A stretch of DNA of 34,091 bases from Bauldia sp. (GTDB lineage Bacteria; Pseudomonadota; Alphaproteobacteria; Rhizobiales; Kaistiaceae), in assembly GCA_020853895.1 (NCBI GenBank), contig JADYYB010000051.1, forward strand, positions 1-34,091, given 5' to 3'. Both the position numbers and the translations under genes were made by a program. Within the stretch, counting starts at the first letter, position 1, and the number at the start of each line of letters is the position of its first letter. Positions 11,903 through 19,758 of this stretch are shown piece after piece. The notes below the pieces were generated by a model. That model was not told the origin of the DNA. It made no database searches and worked only from the letters and a program-made list of their open reading frames with translations.

Positions 11903-12040
11903 CCGTAAAGCTCCGTCTCCCGCCGATTTGACCGTTCCCGGCCTAGCAAACCCGACGCCAGAAACATAGCCGTCTCCGGCCTAGGAGGCGCGGCGCATTG
12001 GCTGCTACATAGGGGCCGAGGGACAAGGGAGGAGTTTTCC

Positions 12041-12577
12041 ATGCGTATGGCGCGTTTCGGGCAGGTCTTGGCGGGGGCGGCGGCCTTTCTCGCGGTAGCG
12101 GGGCCGGCCTCGGCCGACGACAGCTGGGTGTTCGGCTCGAGCCTCATCGCCCTTCCCGACCAGGTGGCCTATTTCGCGCGCTACGTGGCGCCGGGCGCCC
12201 CGGGCCAGATCGTGGTCCGCTGCGACACCGTCGCCGGGGTGTCGATCGACGCCGGCGCGGTCAACATGGCGGCTGCCGCCAATGCGGCGCCCTCCACGCC
12301 GGGCGCGGTGTCGGTGCGGCTGACCTGGCCGGCCGAGGGCGCCAATCCTGCCCGCGTGGAAACCATCGACGCGACCGGCGAGCAGCGCATCCGCTCGGAC
12401 GGGGCGATCATCGTCACCTTCGCCGGGCCGGCCGCCGATCTCGTGGCCAAGGGCCTCGCCGAGCCGCTGGAGAAGGTCGAGGTGCTGGTCGGCGAGGTGG
12501 CGGCGGACATCGCCCTCGACGGGATCGGCGAGGTGATGGAGACACTCTCGCGGGCCTGCAAGACCTGGCCGCGGTAA
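12041..12577 (+). CDS. exported protein of unknown function (178 aa)
   Basis: Starts at ATG 12041 behind a strong ribosome-binding site (GGGAGGAG, about 6 nt upstream). Residues 1-25 form a Sec signal peptide: positive N-end, LAGAAAFLAVAG core, and PASA before the likely cleavage ahead of DDSW. The mature part is about 153 residues with no further membrane segment, and has two cysteines (VVRCDTV and SRACKTW) that could form a disulfide in the periplasm. I do not recognise a domain. It stands 122 nt upstream of ppiD in the same direction; a role in envelope biology is only suggested by that. Confidence 0.8.
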   Translation: MRMARFGQVLAGAAAFLAVAGPASADDSWVFGSSLIALPDQVAYFARYVAPGAPGQIVVRCDTVAGVSIDAGAVNMAAAANAAPSTPGAVSVRLTWPAEGANPARVETIDATGEQRIRSDGAIIVTFAGPAADLVAKGLAEPLEKVEVLVGEVAADIALDGIGEVMETLSRACKTWPR

Positions 12578-12699
12578 CCATGAGGCGGATAGCGCCGTCC
12601 CCTCCCCCGGGCGGCGATTCCAGCAATTCGGCTCTTCATTTCTTTGGCCGAACCACCTAGTTAGGGGCCGCCGTTTTCGGCGTTTCGTCGAGGTTTCTG

Positions 12700-14586
12700 A
12701 TGCTTTCAGCGCTGCGCAGCCAAACCAGTGGGATCATCACCAGGATTCTGCTGGGCTTTCTGATCCTGAGCTTCGCGATCTGGGGCGTCTCCGGCATCTT
12801 CACCGGATTCAACGCCGACACCGTCGCCAAGGTGGGGCCGGGAGAGATCGACTCGAACGAGTTCGCGGTCGCCTATTCGGACCAGGTGCGGCAGTTCTCG
12901 CAGCAGTTCGGCCAGGTGATCACGCCCGAGCTGTCGCGCACGCTGGGGCTGTCCGACCGGGTGCTGTCCCAGCTCATCTCGGACGAGCTGATCTCGGTGC
13001 AGGCCGAGCAGTTCGGCGTCGGCATCTCGATCGACAAGCTGCGGCAGATGATCCAGAGCATCCCGCAGCTGCAGGGCGCCAACGGGTTCGACCGCAACCG
13101 CCTGGACACGATCCTCTACCAGAACCAATGGACCGAGGCGCAGTTCGTCGACCTCATCCGCCAGGATGAGATCCGCCGCCAGATCCAGGGCGGTACGGTC
13201 GGCGGCATCAAGGTTCCGGCCGTGCTCAGCCGCGCCATGCAGCAGCTGGTCGGCGAGACGCGCTCGATCAGCTATCTCGTGCTGACCCCCGAGCTCGCCG
13301 GCGAGATCGCCGCGCCGACCGACGCGGAGCTCACCGCCTTCATGAACGATACGCGCGCGCGCTGGCGCACGCCGGAATATCGCGGGCTGACGATCCTCAC
13401 CGCCGCGGTCTCCGACCTCGCCGATCCCGCGGCCGTCACGGCCGAGGAGGCGCGCGCCGAGTACGATCGCCAGACCCCGCGCTTCGTCGAGCCCGAGAAG
13501 CGGCAGGTCGCGCAGATCCTTTACCAGGACCAGGCCTCGGCCGAAGCCGCGCTCGCCCGCATCACGGCCGGCGAGAGTTTTGACGCCGTGTTCGCCAGCC
13601 CCGGGCCGAACGGGGCCGCGACCAGTCTCGGGCTCGTCGCGCGGAGCGGGTTCCTCGACCCGGCCATCGCCGACGCCGCCTTCGCGCTCGGGGCGGTGGG
13701 CGAGGTCAGCCCGGTGGTCGACGGGCGTTTCGGCTACGCCCTGGTGCGGGTGAGCGAGATCGTCCCGGAGGTCGTCACCCCGTTCGAGAGCGTGGAGGCG
13801 ACCATCCGCGGCGAGATCGCGGCGAGCCGGGCGCGCGAGACGGTGCTCGATTTCTACGAGTCGATCGAGGATTCGCGGGCCGGCGGCCAGAGCTTCGCCG
13901 AGATCGGCGAGGCGCTCGACCTGCCGGTGACGGTGGTTCCGGCGGTGAGCCGGGCCGGCAACGGCGCCGACGGCGCGCCGGTCACCGGGCTGCCCGAGCA
14001 GACCGCCCTTCTCACCGCCGCCTTCGAGAGCGACGTCGGCCTCGAGAACGACCCGCTCAGCACCAGCGACGGCGGCTATCTCTGGTACGAGGTGACCGAG
14101 GTCGTGCCGACGCGCGACCAGACGCTCGACGAGGTGCGCGAGGCGGTGACGACCGCGTGGCGCGAGCAGAAGACCTCCGAGGCGCTGGTCGACCGGGCGA
14201 GCTCGATCGCGGCGCGCATCAATGCGGGGGAGACGATGGAAGCCATCGCCGCCGAGCTTGGCATCACGGTGTCGACGGCGACCAGTCTCAACCGCTACGG
14301 CCAGGCCACCGGCCTCTCCAACGCGGCGCGCGACAACGCCTTCACCGGCGAGGCCGGGCATGTGGCGATCGCGCCCGGCTCGGCCACCGGCACGCAGCTC
14401 GTGCTGCGCGTCGACGCGGTGACCGTGCCGCCGCCCGCGACGCCGACCGAGGAGGAGATGGCGAGCATCGGGGACGAGGTCGCCACCGACATCATGCAGC
14501 AATATCTCGCCTATCTGCAGACGCAGTACGGCGTGACCGTCAACCAGACGCTGATCGACACGATCATCAGCACCGGCCTCTACTAG
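12700..14586 (+). CDS. ppiD: PpiD-type periplasmic peptidyl-prolyl cis-trans isomerase/chaperone
   Basis: Inner-membrane-anchored periplasmic folding factor. The 628 residues begin with a short cytoplasmic part and one membrane anchor at about 16-36 (RILLGFLILSFAIWGVSGIF). A SurA-N-like helical domain follows (SQLISDELISVQAEQFGVGIS at about 90-110). A parvulin-like PPIase domain lies at about 265-365 (PEKRQVAQILY through DGRFGYALVRVSEIVPEV), then a long C-terminal helical region with a second degenerate PpiC-like stretch. As in other PpiD proteins the PPIase active site looks imperfect, so chaperone activity may dominate. ATG 12700 has GAGG 6-9 nt upstream. trpE follows after 17 nt. Confidence 0.92.
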   Translation: MLSALRSQTSGIITRILLGFLILSFAIWGVSGIFTGFNADTVAKVGPGEIDSNEFAVAYSDQVRQFSQQFGQVITPELSRTLGLSDRVLSQLISDELISVQAEQFGVGISIDKLRQMIQSIPQLQGANGFDRNRLDTILYQNQWTEAQFVDLIRQDEIRRQIQGGTVGGIKVPAVLSRAMQQLVGETRSISYLVLTPELAGEIAAPTDAELTAFMNDTRARWRTPEYRGLTILTAAVSDLADPAAVTAEEARAEYDRQTPRFVEPEKRQVAQILYQDQASAEAALARITAGESFDAVFASPGPNGAATSLGLVARSGFLDPAIADAAFALGAVGEVSPVVDGRFGYALVRVSEIVPEVVTPFESVEATIRGEIAASRARETVLDFYESIEDSRAGGQSFAEIGEALDLPVTVVPAVSRAGNGADGAPVTGLPEQTALLTAAFESDVGLENDPLSTSDGGYLWYEVTEVVPTRDQTLDEVREAVTTAWREQKTSEALVDRASSIAARINAGETMEAIAAELGITVSTATSLNRYGQATGLSNAARDNAFTGEAGHVAIAPGSATGTQLVLRVDAVTVPPPATPTEEEMASIGDEVATDIMQQYLAYLQTQYGVTVNQTLIDTIISTGLY

Positions 14587-14603
14587 GCCGGCCGGCGCCG
14601 CCC

Positions 14604-16115
14604 ATGCTGATCGAACCCCCGCTCGACCAATTCTCGCGCACCTACGAGAGGGGGAAGGCGCAGGTGGTGTGGACGCGGCTCGTCGCCGACCTCGAGACGC
14701 CGGTCTCGGCGATGCTGAAGCTCTCGGCGCGGCGCAAGAACTGCTTCCTTCTCGAGTCGGTCGAGGGGGGCGCCGTGCGCGGGCGCTATTCGATCATCGG
14801 CATCGAGCCCGACCTCGTCTTCCGCGCCCATGGCGGCAAGGCGGAGATCAATGAGAGCCCGGCCACGGGCGAGAGTTTCCGGCCGCTTGCGAAGCCGACC
14901 CTCGAGGCGCTCCGCGAGCTCATCGCCGAGTCGGAGATCGAGCTGCCGTCGTCGCTTCCGCCGATGTCGGCCGGCATCTTCGGCTATCTCGGCTACGACA
15001 TGGTCCGCCTGATGGAAGAGCTCGGGCCGGCCAATCCGGACCCTCTCGGCCTCCCCGACGCGATCTTCATGCGGCCGACCGTGATCGTCGCCTTCGACAC
15101 GGTGAAGGACGAGATCACCATCGTCTCCCCGGTGCGCCCGAAGGCGGGCACGAACGCAGACATCGCGCACGCCCGCGCGACCGACCGGCTGATCGCCGTC
15201 CTCGACGCGCTCGACGCGCCGCTCGACAAGTCGGTCGAGCCGGCCGAGCTCGCGGTCGACGCGAGCATCGTCTCCAACACGCCGCCCGAGCGCTATCTCG
15301 ACATGGTGCGGCGGGCCAAGGACTACATCTCGGCGGGCGACATCTTCCAGGTCGTGCTCTCGCAGCGCTTCGAGGCGCCCTTCCCGCTTCCGCCCTTCGC
15401 GCTCTACCGCGCGCTCCGCCGGACCAACCCCTCGCCCTATCTCTACTATCTCGACTTCGGCGGCTTCGCGCTTGCCGGTTCGAGCCCCGAGATCCTGGTC
15501 AAGGTGAAGGACGGCGAGGTCACCATCCGGCCGATCGCCGGCACGCGGCCGCGCGGGAGCGACGAGGCCGACGACAAGCGGCTTGCCGCGGAGCTTCTCG
15601 CCGATCCCAAGGAGCGGGCCGAGCACCTGATGCTCCTCGATCTCGGCCGCAACGATGTCGGCCGGGTCGCCGAGATCGGCACGGTGAAGGTCACCGACAG
15701 ATTCTTCCTCGAATATTACAGCCAGGTCATGCACATCGTGTCGAACGTGGTCGGCAAGCTCCGCGCCGACCACGACATCCTCGACGCCTTGGCCGCAGGC
15801 TTCCCCGCCGGCACCGTCTCGGGCGCGCCGAAGGTGCGGGCGATGGAGATCATCGACGAGCTCGAGGTCGAGAAGCGCGGCATCTATGCCGGGTGCGTAG
15901 GCTATTTCTCGGCGAGCGGCGGGATGGACACCTGCATCGTGCTGCGCACGTCGATCATCAAGGACGGCCGCATGTACGTCCAGGCCGGCGCGGGGATCGT
16001 CGCGGACTCGGTGCCGGAGAGCGAACACAAGGAGTGCGTGGCCAAGGCGCGCGCGCTCTTCCGCGCCGCCGAGGAGGCGGTGCGGTTCGCCTCGGGCGTG
16101 GGGCGCGGGCAGTAG
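14604..16115 (+). CDS. trpE: anthranilate synthase component I
   Basis: Makes anthranilate from chorismate with ammonia delivered by TrpG; first committed step of tryptophan synthesis. 503 aa, complete. The N-terminal domain carries LLESVEGG (49-56), the LLES motif tied to tryptophan feedback inhibition, and YSIIGIEPD. The chorismate-binding C-terminal domain has GDIFQVVLSQRF, IRPIAGTRPRG, LLDLGRNDVGRV, GTVSGAPKVRAMEIIDELE and VQAGAGIVADSVPE. ATG 14604 begins 17 nt after ppiD, so there is no room for a leader peptide or attenuator directly upstream. It is not fused to TrpG. Confidence 0.98.
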   Translation: MLIEPPLDQFSRTYERGKAQVVWTRLVADLETPVSAMLKLSARRKNCFLLESVEGGAVRGRYSIIGIEPDLVFRAHGGKAEINESPATGESFRPLAKPTLEALRELIAESEIELPSSLPPMSAGIFGYLGYDMVRLMEELGPANPDPLGLPDAIFMRPTVIVAFDTVKDEITIVSPVRPKAGTNADIAHARATDRLIAVLDALDAPLDKSVEPAELAVDASIVSNTPPERYLDMVRRAKDYISAGDIFQVVLSQRFEAPFPLPPFALYRALRRTNPSPYLYYLDFGGFALAGSSPEILVKVKDGEVTIRPIAGTRPRGSDEADDKRLAAELLADPKERAEHLMLLDLGRNDVGRVAEIGTVKVTDRFFLEYYSQVMHIVSNVVGKLRADHDILDALAAGFPAGTVSGAPKVRAMEIIDELEVEKRGIYAGCVGYFSASGGMDTCIVLRTSIIKDGRMYVQAGAGIVADSVPESEHKECVAKARALFRAAEEAVRFASGVGRGQ

Positions 16116-16178
16116 CCGGACGACGCCGAGCTTGCGGGGAAAGTCGTTGCTGTCTATGGCTCTTCGCCGGAGCAGCCC

Positions 16179-16787
16179 ATGATCTTCCTCATCGACAACT
16201 ACGACTCCTTCACGTGGAACCTCTACCATTACCTCGGCGAGCTCGGCGCCAAGGTGGAGGTGCACCGCAACGACAAGATTTCCGTCGATGAGGTCATGGA
16301 CGCCGACCCGGACGCGGTTGTGCTGTCGCCCGGGCCCTGCACGCCCAACGAGGCGGGCATCTGCCTCGAAGTGATCGACCGGGCCGGCGCGGAAGTGCCG
16401 CTCCTGGGCGTGTGTCTCGGGCACCAGGCGATCGGGCAGGCCTATGGCGGGGACGTGATCCGCGCGCCGACGCTGATGCACGGCAAGCTGAGCGAGATCA
16501 GGCATGGCGGTCGGGGCGTCTTCCGCGGGCTGAACCACGCCTTCAACGCCACGCGCTACCATTCGCTGATCGTCGACCGGAAGACCGCGCCGGCCGATCT
16601 CGAGGTGACCGCCGAGACCGACGACGGGCTGATCATGGGCCTCTCGCACCGCAAGCACCCGGTGCATGGCGTGCAGTTCCATCCGGAGAGCATCGCCTCG
16701 GAGAACGGGCACCTTCTCCTCAAGAATTTCCTCGACCTCGCCGCCGAGTGGAACGGGCGGAACCGCGCCGGGCGGATGGTCTCATGA
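16179..16787 (+). CDS. trpG: anthranilate synthase component II (glutamine amidotransferase)
   Basis: Hydrolyses glutamine and channels ammonia to TrpE; in many bacteria the same protein also serves p-aminobenzoate synthase. 202 aa, class-I amidotransferase with the triad Cys79 (GVCLGHQ), His168 and Glu170 (QFHPES), plus the N-terminal [14 protein letters not shown] 16179 is 63 nt after trpE. The stop overlaps the trpD start as ATGA (16784-16787), indicating translational coupling. Confidence 0.97.
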   Translation: MIFLIDNYDSFTWNLYHYLGELGAKVEVHRNDKISVDEVMDADPDAVVLSPGPCTPNEAGICLEVIDRAGAEVPLLGVCLGHQAIGQAYGGDVIRAPTLMHGKLSEIRHGGRGVFRGLNHAFNATRYHSLIVDRKTAPADLEVTAETDDGLIMGLSHRKHPVHGVQFHPESIASENGHLLLKNFLDLAAEWNGRNRAGRMVS

Positions 16788-17815
16788 ACGCGCCCACCCC
16801 CGCCGCCGACCTCAAGCCGCTGATCGCGAAGATCGCGAGCGGGGCGACGCTGACGCGCGCGGAGGCCGAGCAGGCCTTCGACATCATCATGTCGGGCGCC
16901 GCCACGCCGGCGCAGATCGGCGGCTTCCTGATGGGGCTCCGCGTGCGCGGGGAGACGGTCGACGAGATCGCCGGCGCAGTCTCCACGATGCGCGCCAAGA
17001 TGCTGCGCGTGGTCGCGCCGACGGGGGCGATCGACGTGGTTGGGACCGGCGGGGACGCCAAAGGCACGCACAACATCTCCACCGCCTCGGCCTTCGTCGT
17101 GGCGGGCGCCGGGGTGCCGGTCGCCAAGCACGGCAACCGGGCGCTCTCCTCGAAGTCCGGCGCGGCCGACGTGCTGGTCGCGCTCGGGGTGAAGATCGAG
17201 CAGACGCCGGAGGGCGTCGCGCGCTGCATCGGCGAGGCCGGGATCGGCTTCATGTTCGCGCCGGCGCATCACTCGGCGATGAAGCATGTCGGCCCCTCCC
17301 GCACCGAGCTCGGCACGCGGACGATCTTCAACCTCCTCGGCCCGCTCTCCAACCCGGCGGGCGTGAAACGCATCCTCCTCGGCGTGTTCTCGCCGCAGTG
17401 GGTGAGGCCGCTGGCCGAGGTTCTCGCGGGCCTCGGCACCGAGGCGGCTTGGGTGGTGCACGGCGCGGGCGGGGTCGACGAGATCTCGACGGCGGGGCCG
17501 ACCGAGATCGCCGAGCTGCGTGACGGCAAGGTGCGCACCTTCACGATCCAGCCGGGCGATGTCGGGATCGCGGAAGTGACGCTCGACGCGGTGAAGGGCG
17601 GGGACGCCGCGTTCAACGCGCAGGCGATCCGCGACGTGCTCGGCGGCGCCGAGGGGCCGCTGCGCGACGTGATCCTCATGAACGCCGGGGCGGCGCTGCT
17701 CGTCGCCGGGCGGGCGGCGGACCTTCGCGAGGGGATGGCGCTGGCCGCCAAGTCGATCGACAGCGGCGCGGCCCGCGACCGGCTCGAGGCGCTGGTCAAG
17801 GTCTCCAACGCCTGA
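16784..17815 (+). CDS. trpD: anthranilate phosphoribosyltransferase
   Basis: Transfers the phosphoribosyl group of PRPP to anthranilate. 343 aa, complete. PRPP/magnesium motifs are [17 protein letters not shown] (84-100), [19 protein letters not shown] (113-131) and [12 protein letters not shown]; the anthranilate site region contains [17 protein letters not shown] overlaps the trpG TGA by 4 nt and trpC follows after 7 nt, so this is the middle of a tight trpGDC operon. Confidence 0.98.
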   Translation: MNAPTPAADLKPLIAKIASGATLTRAEAEQAFDIIMSGAATPAQIGGFLMGLRVRGETVDEIAGAVSTMRAKMLRVVAPTGAIDVVGTGGDAKGTHNISTASAFVVAGAGVPVAKHGNRALSSKSGAADVLVALGVKIEQTPEGVARCIGEAGIGFMFAPAHHSAMKHVGPSRTELGTRTIFNLLGPLSNPAGVKRILLGVFSPQWVRPLAEVLAGLGTEAAWVVHGAGGVDEISTAGPTEIAELRDGKVRTFTIQPGDVGIAEVTLDAVKGGDAAFNAQAIRDVLGGAEGPLRDVILMNAGAALLVAGRAADLREGMALAAKSIDSGAARDRLEALVKVSNA

Positions 17816-17822
17816 GGCCGCG

Positions 17823-18635
17823 ATGACCGACATCCTTGCCAGGATCGAGACGACCAAGCGCGAGGAGATCGCCGCCGCGAAGGCGCGCGTGCCGCTCGCC
17901 GAGGTGAAGGCGCGGGCGGCCGAGGCCGGGAAGGCGCGCGACTTCGTCGGAGCGTTGCGGGCGAAGATCGGGCGCGGCGAGCCGGCGCTGATCGCGGAGA
18001 TCAAGAAGGCGAGCCCCTCGCGCGGGCTGATCCGCGCCGATTTCGACCCGCCGGCGCTGGCCCGCGCCTATGCCGAGGGCGGCGCGGCGTGTCTCTCGGT
18101 GCTCACCGACGAGCCATATTTCCAGGGGGCGGCGGAGTACCTGGTCGCGGCTCGCGAGGCGGTGCCCCTCCCCGCGCTCCGCAAGGATTTCCTCTACGAG
18201 GCCTACCAGGTCTACGAGTCGCGCGCGCTCGGGGCGGACTGCATCCTGATCATCATGGCGGCGGTGTCGGACGCGATCGCCGTGGAGCTCGAGGAGACCG
18301 CCCGCGGGCTCGGCATGGCGGTGCTGATCGAGGTGCACAACGAGGCCGAGCTGGAGCGCGCGCTAAAACTCCGCTCGCCGCTGATCGGCATCAACAACCG
18401 CGACCTCCACACCTTCGAGACCACGCTCGCCGTGTCCGAGCGCCTCGCGCCGCTCGTTCCTTCCGACCGGCTGCTGGTCGGCGAGAGCGGCATCTTCACG
18501 CCGGCCGACATCGCGCGGCTCGCCGCCGTTGGCGTGCGTGCCTACCTCGTCGGCGAGAGCCTGATGCGGCAGGCGGACGTTGCCGCCGCCACCGCCGCCC
18601 TTCTCGGCAGGCACGTCCCCGCTCCTGCGGCGTAG
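17823..18635 (+). CDS. trpC: indole-3-glycerol-phosphate synthase
   Basis: Closes the indole ring from carboxyphenylamino-deoxyribulose phosphate. 270 aa TIM barrel with Glu59 and Lys61 ([13 protein letters not shown]), the catalytic Lys121 in [17 protein letters not shown], and the phosphate loops VGESGIFT and LVGESLM. It is monofunctional: no TrpF domain is attached and trpF is not in the window. ATG 17823, 7 nt after trpD. lexA follows 128 nt downstream in the same direction with its own SOS-controlled promoter region. Confidence 0.98.
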   Translation: MTDILARIETTKREEIAAAKARVPLAEVKARAAEAGKARDFVGALRAKIGRGEPALIAEIKKASPSRGLIRADFDPPALARAYAEGGAACLSVLTDEPYFQGAAEYLVAAREAVPLPALRKDFLYEAYQVYESRALGADCILIIMAAVSDAIAVELEETARGLGMAVLIEVHNEAELERALKLRSPLIGINNRDLHTFETTLAVSERLAPLVPSDRLLVGESGIFTPADIARLAAVGVRAYLVGESLMRQADVAAATAALLGRHVPAPAA

Positions 18636-18674
18636 CTCCCCTCGCCGGCCAGGAAAAGCGCGGCGGAAGACCTA

Positions 18675-18741
18675 GAACATTTACCGAATCTTCGTTGTTG
18701 CAGAACACATATGGAACAGATACTTTGTTCGTGTTTTGTAC
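18675..18741 (+). promoter_or_regulatory. array of three LexA (SOS) boxes upstream of lexA
   Basis: Alphaproteobacterial LexA binds GTTC/GAAC direct repeats with a 7-nt spacer. Here GAAC-N7-GAAC at 18703-18717 is a perfect match. GAAC-N7-GAAT (18675-18689) and GTTC-N7-GTAC (18727-18741) each differ by one base. Their starts are 28 and 24 nt apart. The perfect box is the confident call; the flanking two are probable secondary sites. Confidence 0.8.
18695..18724 (+). promoter_or_regulatory. candidate lexA promoter overlapped by SOS box
   Basis: TTGTTG (18695-18700) and GATACT (18719-18724) are separated by 18 nt, with the perfect SOS box lying wholly in the spacer, which is how a repressor would block polymerase. 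The hexamers match consensus only at three and four positions, so the exact call is tentative. Confidence 0.4.
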
Positions 18742-18763
18742 CTTCGATTCTGGGCGGGAACGA

Positions 18764-19465
18764 ATGCTGACGCGCAAGCAACACGAACTTCTCATGTTCA
18801 TCCATTCGCGCCTGAAGGAATCCGGCATCCCGCCGTCCTTCGACGAGATGAAGGATGCGCTCGACCTCCGCTCCAAGTCGGGCGTGCACCGCCTGATCAA
18901 GGCGCTCGAGGAGCGAGGCTTCATCCGCCGCCTGCCCAACCGGGCGCGGGCGCTCGAGGTGATCCGGCTCCCCGAGTCGATGGGCCAGAGTCCGGCCGCG
19001 CAGCGCGGGCGCTTCTCGCCGAGCGTGATCGAGGGGAGCCTCGGCCGCAGCCGGGCGTCCGCCGAGGGCGAGGCGATGAACGAGAACGTCGCCGTGCCGG
19101 TGATGGGCCGCATCGCCGCCGGCACGCCGATCTCGGCGATCCAGAACCACAGCCACACGATCTCCGTCCCGCCCGACCTCGTCGGCTCGGGCGAGCATTT
19201 CGCGCTCGAGGTACGTGGGGATTCGATGATCGACGCGGGCATCTTCGAAGGCGACACGGTGCTGATCCGGCGCGGCGACACGGCTGACAGCGGCGACATC
19301 ATCGTGGCGCTGGTCGACGACGAGGAGGCGACGCTGAAGCGCTTTCGCCGCCGCGGCGCCTCGATCGCGCTGGAAGCCGCCAACCCCTCCTACGAGACGC
19401 GCATCTTCGGCCCCGACCGCATCCGCATCCAGGGCAAGCTGGTCGGGCTCATCCGCCGGTATTAA
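18764..19465 (+). CDS. lexA: LexA repressor (SOS regulator, self-cleaving)
   Basis: Represses DNA-damage genes and cleaves itself when stimulated by RecA filaments. 233 aa. The N-terminal winged-helix domain is [20 protein letters not shown] through [13 protein letters not shown] (about 1-55). A linker of about 50 residues precedes the S24 peptidase domain. The cleavage site is Ala119-Gly120 (GRIAAGTP), the nucleophile Ser154 is in [10 protein letters not shown], and the general base Lys192 is in EATLKRF. ATG 18764 fits the family start; a longer reading upstream through trpC is spurious. Autoregulation is indicated by the SOS boxes upstream. Confidence 0.98.
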   Translation: MLTRKQHELLMFIHSRLKESGIPPSFDEMKDALDLRSKSGVHRLIKALEERGFIRRLPNRARALEVIRLPESMGQSPAAQRGRFSPSVIEGSLGRSRASAEGEAMNENVAVPVMGRIAAGTPISAIQNHSHTISVPPDLVGSGEHFALEVRGDSMIDAGIFEGDTVLIRRGDTADSGDIIVALVDDEEATLKRFRRRGASIALEAANPSYETRIFGPDRIRIQGKLVGLIRRY

Positions 19466-19516
19466 GCGCCTGCGCCGTTGGGCGCATGGCGGCCGGTTGG
19501 AGTGCAACATGAATCC

Positions 19517-19567
19517 CCTCCCCCCTTGTGGGGGAGGTTGGGAGGGGGGCCCCGCGGCAAGCGGGGC
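19517..19567. repeat. REP-like palindrome plus second hairpin downstream of lexA
   Basis: CCTCCCCC (19517-19524) pairs with GGGGGAGG (19530-19537), followed by a TTGGGAGG tail, the same architecture as the 6904-6937 element but with a different stem sequence. Directly after it GCCCCGC (19549-19555) pairs with GCGGGGC (19561-19567) around a GGCAA loop. Such elements typically sit between convergent genes, here lexA and comEC. Confidence 0.7.
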
Positions 19568-19676
19568 ACTAAAGTCCAACGCGAGCTATGACCAACAGCG
19601 GGGATCTTCCTTGGCGATCCTTGGAGGCAAGCCCCGGCCGGTCGGATCCAGGTTCTCCCGCAGAAAGGCCCCACCC

Positions 19677-19722
19677 GAAACCGGCTGAAACGCCGGTTTC
19701 GACCGCCCCATAAGGGGGCGGT
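19677..19722. other. two adjacent perfect hairpins between lexA and comEC (possible bidirectional terminator)
   Basis: GAAACCGGC (19677-19685) pairs with GCCGGTTTC (19692-19700) over a 6-nt loop. One base later ACCGCCCC (19702-19709) pairs with GGGGCGGT (19715-19722) over a 5-nt loop. The first stem has an A-run on its left arm and a T-run on its right arm, as bidirectional terminators do, but there is no long T-tract outside. Both genes end toward this region. Confidence 0.5.
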
Positions 19723-19758
19723 AGGACGCTGGGACGAGCGAGATCGACTCTACTCGGG

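Noticed and set aside
12706..14502. 598-codon minus-strand ORF opposite ppiD
   Set aside because: Antisense frame of a well-supported gene, no motif, low-complexity composition.
16116..16178. Possible trp leader/attenuator between trpE and trpG
   Set aside because: Only 63 nt, with no run of Trp codons in an ORF and no convincing terminator hairpin.
14583..16712. 709-codon minus-strand ORF opposite trpE and trpG
   Set aside because: Mirror frame of trpE/trpG with biased Arg/Asp/Val composition; the plus-strand genes have complete catalytic motifs.
19497..19688. 63-codon ORF starting MECNMNPLPPCGGGWEGG after lexA
   Set aside because: LPPCGGGWEGG is the translation of a REP-type palindrome; no ribosome-binding site and no conserved protein-like composition.
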